Shown: one piece after another, positions 16,756 through 21,758 of the stretch
How positions within the stretch are numbered: position 1 is the stretch's first letter
Layout: each line of letters begins with the position of its first letter
NCBI GenBank assembly: GCA_046542305.1
Contig: JBKHBQ010000034.1
Span: 1-21,758, forward strand
Direction: 5' to 3'
From: JBKHBQ01 sp046542305
Lineage (GTDB): Bacteria > Bacteroidota > Bacteroidia > Bacteroidales > 4484-276
Length of the DNA: 21,758 bases
Notes under the pieces: generated by a model
The model's input: the letters and a program-made list of their open reading frames with translations, nothing else
What the model was told of the DNA's origin: nothing
Database searches by the model: none
Made by a program: the position numbers and the translations under genes

Positions 16756-17520
16756 TTAAAGTTGATCACAGTATTGCATGAGATTTTGCAGTTGCGCTAC
16801 AGTTGCTTTTCTGTATTTGATGCCGTTTTTCCTCAGAAATGTTCTGATTTCCTTTTTATAGGGATCAAAATAACGTAGCAGCGATTTCCTGTTTTGCAAC
16901 CTGGTGAGTTTTCCATCATTCAGGATGTAATTCACCGAACGTTGTTCGGAAAAGCTTCCATGTGGCGACTGGGCAGTATACTGGTTTACGAAGCTCTTAT
17001 CATACCTGATCAGAAACTGAAAATCGCCATCGTGCACCATTTCGTAAAAGTCATTCTGATCCGGTGCCGTCTTCAGCGTTTTGGCATGTACGAATTGATG
17101 ACCGGGCATTTGAAAGGATTCAATAAGATCCTTATTCAGCACCACAAATACAAGAGAACCTTTTTTCAGGTGCTGTCGCAGGATCAGTTCATCATCGACA
17201 ATGTTGTAAAGCAGGTGCACCTTGTCGAATGTCTGCCCCTGGATGGTTACTTTTCCTTCGATCCATTCCACATCCATAAAGTATGGATTACCGTTGGCAT
17301 TGTAGTGTTCCGGGAAATATTTCCAGCCGTTTACCAGCACATCGCTGGTACCGTAGACATCCGAGGCATAATCCAGCAATGCTTCCATCTGCGGATTGTT
17401 GCGGGTCTGTGCATGAAGGCCGGGGGAGGTGAAAAAAATCACAAAACAGAACAGGCAGACCAAAGTTGCTTTTACCAAAGAAGTTGAAGTTGCGATCAGG
17501 TTTATAGTTTTCATGAGCAA
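16756..17520 (-). CDS. Exported protein of unknown function, first gene of the receptor operon
   Basis: I do not recognise a named family. The 254-residue protein has a signal peptide (about 1-38, hydrophobic ATLVCLFCFVIFF, cut near LHAQ). The rest is soluble, with no further membrane segments: a beta-rich front (VLVNGWKYFPEHYNANGNPY, 61-80) and a basic C-terminal part (YKKEIRTFLRKNGIKYRKA, about 221-239). Similar small exported proteins precede STN-type receptors in other Bacteroidota, as far as I recall. It ends 10 nt before the preferred receptor start, so co-transcription is likely. It occupies the place where a FecR-type regulator often lies, but it has none of the FecR features. An alternative start is Met3. 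Confidence 0.82.
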   Translation of the reverse strand: MLMKTINLIATSTSLVKATLVCLFCFVIFFTSPGLHAQTRNNPQMEALLDYASDVYGTSDVLVNGWKYFPEHYNANGNPYFMDVEWIEGKVTIQGQTFDKVHLLYNIVDDELILRQHLKKGSLVFVVLNKDLIESFQMPGHQFVHAKTLKTAPDQNDFYEMVHDGDFQFLIRYDKSFVNQYTAQSPHGSFSEQRSVNYILNDGKLTRLQNRKSLLRYFDPYKKEIRTFLRKNGIKYRKATVAQLQNLMQYCDQL

Positions 17521-17549
17521 GGCCAGTTAAAAAGAGGATAAAGATATTT

Positions 17550-17563
17550 AATACAATTGTATT
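17550..17563. promoter_or_regulatory. 14-bp perfect palindrome upstream of the receptor operon
   Basis: AATACAATTGTATT is perfectly self-complementary and ends 29 nt before the ATG of the first operon gene. That position suits an operator overlapping the promoter. On the minus strand it contains TACAATTG, one mismatch from the -7 consensus, and TATCTTTA lies just downstream, but no well-spaced -33 element is present. The regulator is unknown. Confidence 0.4.
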
Positions 17564-17689
17564 TGAAAAATTGACAAGGAAAAAAAAGGCATATTTTCGG
17601 CAAAACCCGTCTATTCATAGATCAAAGCGGTAAATGTTCGGTTTTAGAGCCAACCATCAAAAAGTCGTGCTGAAGAAATAAACCGGAAC

Positions 17690-17721
17690 AAAAAAACCGG
17701 CAGGAATACCCCGCCGGTTTT
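17690..17721 (-). terminator. Rho-independent terminator after the SusD-like gene
   Basis: Arms AAAACCGGC (17693-17701) and GCCGGTTTT (17713-17721) form a 9-bp GC-centred stem with an 11-nt loop. On the minus strand the stem is followed by a T-run (complement of the A-run 17690-17696). It lies about 30 nt past the SusD-like stop and separates the SusCD pair from the six-gene receptor unit. Confidence 0.85.
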
Positions 17722-17750
17722 ATTTGGTTTCAATGTCTAATCAAAAATCA

Positions 17751-19184
17751 TTAATTTTCCACATCCCAGAAAATCCTGCTGGAGAGCCTGTCGCCATCAG
17801 CGGGCCACTGCCTGTCGACTGCGGCCTGACGGCTTTCACGATTCAGGGTTTGCTCGTTAACAGGATAGGTAAACCTTCTCGGAACGGCTCCGTCGGCGCT
17901 TTCTGCAGGTGACGGGGGCAGATTCATTTCGGGAACATCCAGCCTTCTCCATTCGGTGTAGGCTACCAGACCTCTGATGTAGAAGGCAATGTAAGCCTGG
18001 ATACCGATGCTTTCGATGCCATTGTAAGGATTAGCTTCGATGTAGGCATCAGCTCCATCTACTTGCCAGAAATCGAAAGAAGCAGTGATTGCATTGGCAT
18101 AATGTGTAGCAGCATCGCCAACATCATATCCACGTTCTGCAGCCTCGGCAAGGTAGAACTCCACCTCGGTGTAGGTAAGCAACGGCATGGGGAATGTCTG
18201 TTCTTTGATACGATCAGCAATGTGTGAGTAATTAGCGTAAGCATTACTTTCGCCATAAATACCACCCAGGTATATACTATCATTATACAGTGTGAAGTAA
18301 GCCTCACGGCGCGGATCTTCCAGTTCGTTCATCAGATCCACGATGGTGTTTGCCGGAACAAAGTCATCACGGCCGCTTGCAACCAGGTCGAGATAAAGCG
18401 GATTTGACATGGCGCCACCCGGGTAGTGAAGCTCGCAACGCTCACCAAATTCAAACAGTCCGCCATCTCCGTTGTAACCAGCCAAAACTGTGGATTTAGC
18501 GAGATCTTCATTTACCAGCGAAAGGGTAATGCCCATCTTCACGAGCAATGAGTTTCCGAATTTTTTCCACATGGCCACATCTCCGTTGAAGTAGAGGTCG
18601 AATTCACCAAAGCTGCCGCCGTTTTCGTCGAGTGCATCCACAGCAGCTATTGTACGGTTGATGATATCCTGATAGATATCCGGGGCCGGTGTGTAAGCGG
18701 GCGAAATATCGTCGATATCGAGTGCTTCGGTATAAGGCACATCACCGAATGTGTCCACCAGGCGGTTGAAGCAATACGCCCAGATCAGTTCGGTGATCTG
18801 CAGGCGGTTTTGCTGCGCAATGGTTTCCTCGTCGGTTTGTGGTACTTCGGCCATTATTTTTTCCCTGGCGTCCACAAGGTCAGCCAACACATCGCGGTAA
18901 TAGGTACGGAAAGTAAGGTCGGCAATGGTACGGTTGATGATGTCGTAGTTGGCTTCGTCAGTGTACGTGGTTTCGGTCCAGTACTGAACGAAAAGCTTCC
19001 ATACATTGAGGTTTACGTTTGTACTCGCCACCTGATCGGCAAGTGCTTTTTGTGCATTGGCAAACAGCATGTTGCCCGGGACATCCGTAGGATTCTTGGT
19101 ATCCTCATTATATTCATCAAAGTTTTTGGTGCACGATGTGGAAATCCCTATCAATACTATAAACAGAAATATTATTTTTTTCAT
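17751..19184 (-). CDS. SusD/RagB-like outer-membrane lipoprotein (SusD_2-like)
   Basis: Surface lipoprotein that captures a nutrient and closes over its SusC partner. The 477 residues start with a lipoprotein signal, MKKIIFLFIVLIGISTSC (Cys18). The body is alpha-helical, as expected for TPR-based SusD folds. Recognisable segments are NEDTKNPTDVPGNMLFANAQ (26-45), LIWAYCFNRLVDTFGDVPYT, MWKKFGNSLLVKMG, TYTEVEFYLAEAAERG, and near the end GLVAYTEWRRLDVP and PRRFTYPVNEQTLN. These suggest the SusD-like_2 branch. It starts 19 nt after the SusC stop, in the usual SusC-SusD order. No carbohydrate enzyme lies in the window, so a glycan or a peptide ligand is equally possible. Confidence 0.95.
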   Translation of the reverse strand: MKKIIFLFIVLIGISTSCTKNFDEYNEDTKNPTDVPGNMLFANAQKALADQVASTNVNLNVWKLFVQYWTETTYTDEANYDIINRTIADLTFRTYYRDVLADLVDAREKIMAEVPQTDEETIAQQNRLQITELIWAYCFNRLVDTFGDVPYTEALDIDDISPAYTPAPDIYQDIINRTIAAVDALDENGGSFGEFDLYFNGDVAMWKKFGNSLLVKMGITLSLVNEDLAKSTVLAGYNGDGGLFEFGERCELHYPGGAMSNPLYLDLVASGRDDFVPANTIVDLMNELEDPRREAYFTLYNDSIYLGGIYGESNAYANYSHIADRIKEQTFPMPLLTYTEVEFYLAEAAERGYDVGDAATHYANAITASFDFWQVDGADAYIEANPYNGIESIGIQAYIAFYIRGLVAYTEWRRLDVPEMNLPPSPAESADGAVPRRFTYPVNEQTLNRESRQAAVDRQWPADGDRLSSRIFWDVEN

Positions 19185-19203
19185 ATCTTATACTTTTACG
19201 GTT

Positions 19204-21758
19204 TTAGAATTGTAAGTTAACAGTCAAACCAACATTTTTAACAGTAGGCATTACACCCGACTGCCATCCCTGGATATTACCGGCACCTTGTGAAGCTTCG
19301 GGATCGGCATGTGGCAGATCTTTTGCAATGATCCACAGGTTGGATCCAACCAGGCTGAAGGAAGCACCCTTGATGAATGAGTTGGCAAGCTTGGCCTTCG
19401 GAATGCTGTATGACAATACAACTTCTCTGAGCTTGATGTAAGAAGCATCATAAACATACCTGGCATTGGGGCTTGTGGCATAACCAAAAGCTGCGTAGTT
19501 GTTACCGGGTATCCTCATGGTATTGGGCGTACCATCTTCCAGCACGCCTTCCAGGATATAACCACCGGATGTAGGATCATAGTTGCCGGGTTCGCCAACG
19601 ATAGGATCTCTTACAGGATTGCCAAGATCGTTGATGAAGGCAGTTTCTTCATACAAACCGGTAGCCATACCGTACCAAAGGTCGAGCGAGAAGAGGCTGC
19701 CGCCCTCCTGCATGTCGACGAGGAAGCTGAACGACCAGTCTTTGTACGACAGGGTGTTCGAAATACCGGCATTCCAATCGGGATTGATGTCGCCGAGCAC
19801 GATGTCTGAAGTTTCAGTACGCATGTAGTATCCGTTGCTGCGGATTATCTTGTTGCCATTGTCATCATATACAAAATCGGTACCCTGGATGGTTCCGTAA
19901 GGCTCGCCAACGCGGGCGTTGATGGTAACACCACCCTGAAGACCTGCCAGTTGAAGGTTTTCAAGTCCTTCAGCCAGAGAAATAACTTCGTTCTTGTTGG
20001 TCGACCAGTTCACCTGGATATCCCATTTGAAATCACGGGTAAGCACCGGAGTTCCGCGAAGGGCAAGTTCGATACCTTTATTCTCCATTTCACCGGCATT
20101 CAGCCACTTTCCTGAGTAACCCGTTGCAAACGAAACGGCTACAGGAATAATCTGGTCGATGGTGTTCCGCTGGTAGAGCGAAAGGTCTAAACCTAACCTG
20201 TTTTGAGCAAAGATCATTTCGAGACCGGTTTCGAGCTCGGTAGTACGCTCGGGCTTCAGGTTTTCGTTGGCTTTACGAATAGGAAGCGAGTACATTGGAA
20301 CACCATTAAACAAACCATTGTTATCATAGGTATCGATAAGTGCTCCCCAGGGTGCGTCGTTACCAACCTGGGCATAACCCAGCCTGAATTTGCCGAGTTG
20401 CATCCATGTGGCGCCTTCGAGCAGGTTGTGGAACAAAACACTACCCGATACCGAAGGATAGTAGTATATATCCTCGTCATCCGGAAGTGTAGACGACTGG
20501 TCGCGGCGGATGTTGGCATCCAGGTAGAGCAGATCTTTGTAACCCATCGACAGGCCGGCAAAAATACCGTTTACACCGATTTCCTCAACACGCTCAGCAG
20601 GTGCGGGTACTTCGTAGAGGCTGTTCGAAATGGAATACAGTCCGGGAATAATCAAACCTCCATCGGTGGAACCGTAGAGTTCATCTTCCATGGTCCTTCT
20701 GATGTTGGTACCCAGCAGCGCGGTCAGGTTAAAGTCCTCGGTCAGGTACTTGTTGAACCTACCCATCAGGTCGAAGTTGGTTTCGCGGAATTTCCTTTGA
20801 TACCTTGCATAACCGGAGGTAACCTCGGGTCTTCCAACACCAAGCTCACCGGCTACGGAACCTACGGCCTTGCGTTCTTCCTGCATCTCATCGTAGGTAT
20901 CGATGGCGGCACGTCCCATAATGCTCAGGTAATCCGTGATTTTCCAGTCTACCTGTGTGTAGGCGATCAAACGGTCGCGGTTATCGTTCTGGTAATTTTT
21001 ATAACGTACCCAGTATGGGTTATCCCAGTAAATGGGAGTTAGGTTATTCTCGCTCTTGGGATTCCATGAAATGTTATCGCCATTGAGAAAGTACAGTTCT
21101 TTTTGTGTTTCCAGGTCCACATTTGTCTGCCACCACTGACGGAATGACGAAATGATGTTGTCGCTGTAACCGGTTGAGTTACGGCCCTTGGCATATGTAT
21201 TGACATAATTGGCCTGAGCCGTTACTTTCAGGTTATCCAATACATCATAGGAACCATTGAACAGGAAATTGTTCTTCTTAAGCGAACTGTTGGGCATAAT
21301 ACCCGACTGGTCGGTATTGGTATACGACAGTCTGAAGGTGGTTACTTCACCACCGCCGGTAATATCGATATTGTTGTTGAAGATCCATGGTGTTTCGAAG
21401 AATTTGATGGGACCGTTTTCGGGATATACCCATGGTGTCTTCTGATTGTAGGTCGGGCTGGTAGGATAGAAAGCATCGTACTGATACACCATCAGGTCCG
21501 GATCGAATGCCTCACCCTGCGAAGCATCCTCGGTACTGGGAACCACGAGATCGGGGGTGCCATCGCCGTCATAATCGTATTCATACAATCCGGGATATTC
21601 ACCATCGCTGTAATACGGGCCGTAACCGGCACCATACTGCTCCTGGTATTTCGGGAAGGTGCTTTTGTCGATGAAACCTGTGGTTACGTTCGACGAAAAC
21701 GATACGCCGAGAATTCTGGCCGGGCCGGTGGTTTTTTTCCCTTTCTTGGTGGTAATCT
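19204..21758 (-). CDS. SusC/RagA-like TonB-dependent receptor (5' part beyond right edge)
   Basis: Outer-membrane transporter paired with the SusD-like lipoprotein. The frame is open to the right edge (ITTKKGKKTTGPARILGVSF right at the edge), so signal peptide, regulatory domain and most of the plug are missing from view. The apparent start near 21588 is only an internal TTG. What remains, about 851 residues, is the end of the plug and the barrel, with TPWIFNNNIDITGG, FRLSYTNTDQSGIMPN, ENLKPERTTELETGLEM, GYSGKWLNAGEMENKGIELA and SYIKLREVVLSYSIP. These are standard SusC/RagA landmarks. Just past the plug is DYDGDGTPD, which resembles a calcium-binding DxDxDG loop. The stop is 19 nt before the SusD start. 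Confidence 0.95.
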   Translation of the reverse strand, partial: ITTKKGKKTTGPARILGVSFSSNVTTGFIDKSTFPKYQEQYGAGYGPYYSDGEYPGLYEYDYDGDGTPDLVVPSTEDASQGEAFDPDLMVYQYDAFYPTSPTYNQKTPWVYPENGPIKFFETPWIFNNNIDITGGGEVTTFRLSYTNTDQSGIMPNSSLKKNNFLFNGSYDVLDNLKVTAQANYVNTYAKGRNSTGYSDNIISSFRQWWQTNVDLETQKELYFLNGDNISWNPKSENNLTPIYWDNPYWVRYKNYQNDNRDRLIAYTQVDWKITDYLSIMGRAAIDTYDEMQEERKAVGSVAGELGVGRPEVTSGYARYQRKFRETNFDLMGRFNKYLTEDFNLTALLGTNIRRTMEDELYGSTDGGLIIPGLYSISNSLYEVPAPAERVEEIGVNGIFAGLSMGYKDLLYLDANIRRDQSSTLPDDEDIYYYPSVSGSVLFHNLLEGATWMQLGKFRLGYAQVGNDAPWGALIDTYDNNGLFNGVPMYSLPIRKANENLKPERTTELETGLEMIFAQNRLGLDLSLYQRNTIDQIIPVAVSFATGYSGKWLNAGEMENKGIELALRGTPVLTRDFKWDIQVNWSTNKNEVISLAEGLENLQLAGLQGGVTINARVGEPYGTIQGTDFVYDDNGNKIIRSNGYYMRTETSDIVLGDINPDWNAGISNTLSYKDWSFSFLVDMQEGGSLFSLDLWYGMATGLYEETAFINDLGNPVRDPIVGEPGNYDPTSGGYILEGVLEDGTPNTMRIPGNNYAAFGYATSPNARYVYDASYIKLREVVLSYSIPKAKLANSFIKGASFSLVGSNLWIIAKDLPHADPEASQGAGNIQGWQSGVMPTVKNVGLTVNLQF

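Noticed and set aside
16894..17487. 197-codon open frame on the plus strand
   Set aside because: Antisense to the exported 254-residue protein, which has a signal peptide and an operon position.
17521..17750. tRNA or small RNA between the SusD-like gene and the receptor operon
   Set aside because: No cloverleaf is visible; the region is accounted for by a terminator, a palindrome and AT-rich leader sequence.
20203..21042. 279-codon open frame on the plus strand
   Set aside because: Antisense to the SusC-like receptor; it follows from codon bias of the real gene.
21586..21588. TTG as a start codon for the SusC-like gene
   Set aside because: The same frame continues to the right edge with conserved plug sequence, so the true start lies outside the window.

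Overview
The window looks like a chromosomal segment from a member of Bacteroidota, probably Bacteroidales or Marinilabiliales. The support is SusC/SusD-type nutrient receptors, DUF4249 lipoproteins, a sensor kinase with a long periplasmic propeller, and -7 elements of the TAnnTTTG type instead of E. coli-type promoters. Eleven of the twelve genes whose ends are visible stop with TAA and one with TAG; none uses TGA. I see no tRNA, rRNA, CRISPR array or insertion sequence.

Left part (1-8672). A membrane histidine kinase with a periplasmic propeller and Y_Y_Y domain runs leftwards off the window. Next to it, behind a strong terminator, is a type I glutamine synthetase on the same strand. Divergent from the synthetase is an indolepyruvate:ferredoxin oxidoreductase operon (iorA-iorB) for aromatic 2-oxoacid metabolism. 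A separately promoted, membrane-anchored M23/LytM-type peptidase follows.

Middle part (8685-17520, all minus strand, transcribed right to left). This is a compact six-gene unit. It encodes a 254-residue exported protein of unknown function, a TonB-dependent receptor with an STN domain, three tandem paralogous DUF4249 lipoproteins, and an exported protein that joins an MG2-like segment to an orphan TonB-plug-like domain. Junctions are short or overlapping, so the genes are probably co-transcribed and the products probably form one envelope assembly of unknown substrate. The receptor gene carries a single in-frame TGA in the barrel region. In this sequence the system is therefore either recently broken or affected by a base error.

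Right part (17751-21758, minus strand). A SusD-like lipoprotein and a SusC/RagA-like receptor (N-terminus beyond the right edge) form a classic outer-membrane import pair. A terminator separates it from the six-gene unit.

The best candidate for an undescribed system is the six-gene unit. Its tripled DUF4249 set, a plug-like domain detached from any barrel and an unrecognised lead protein are not explained by the standard SusCD or FecIR-receptor layouts.
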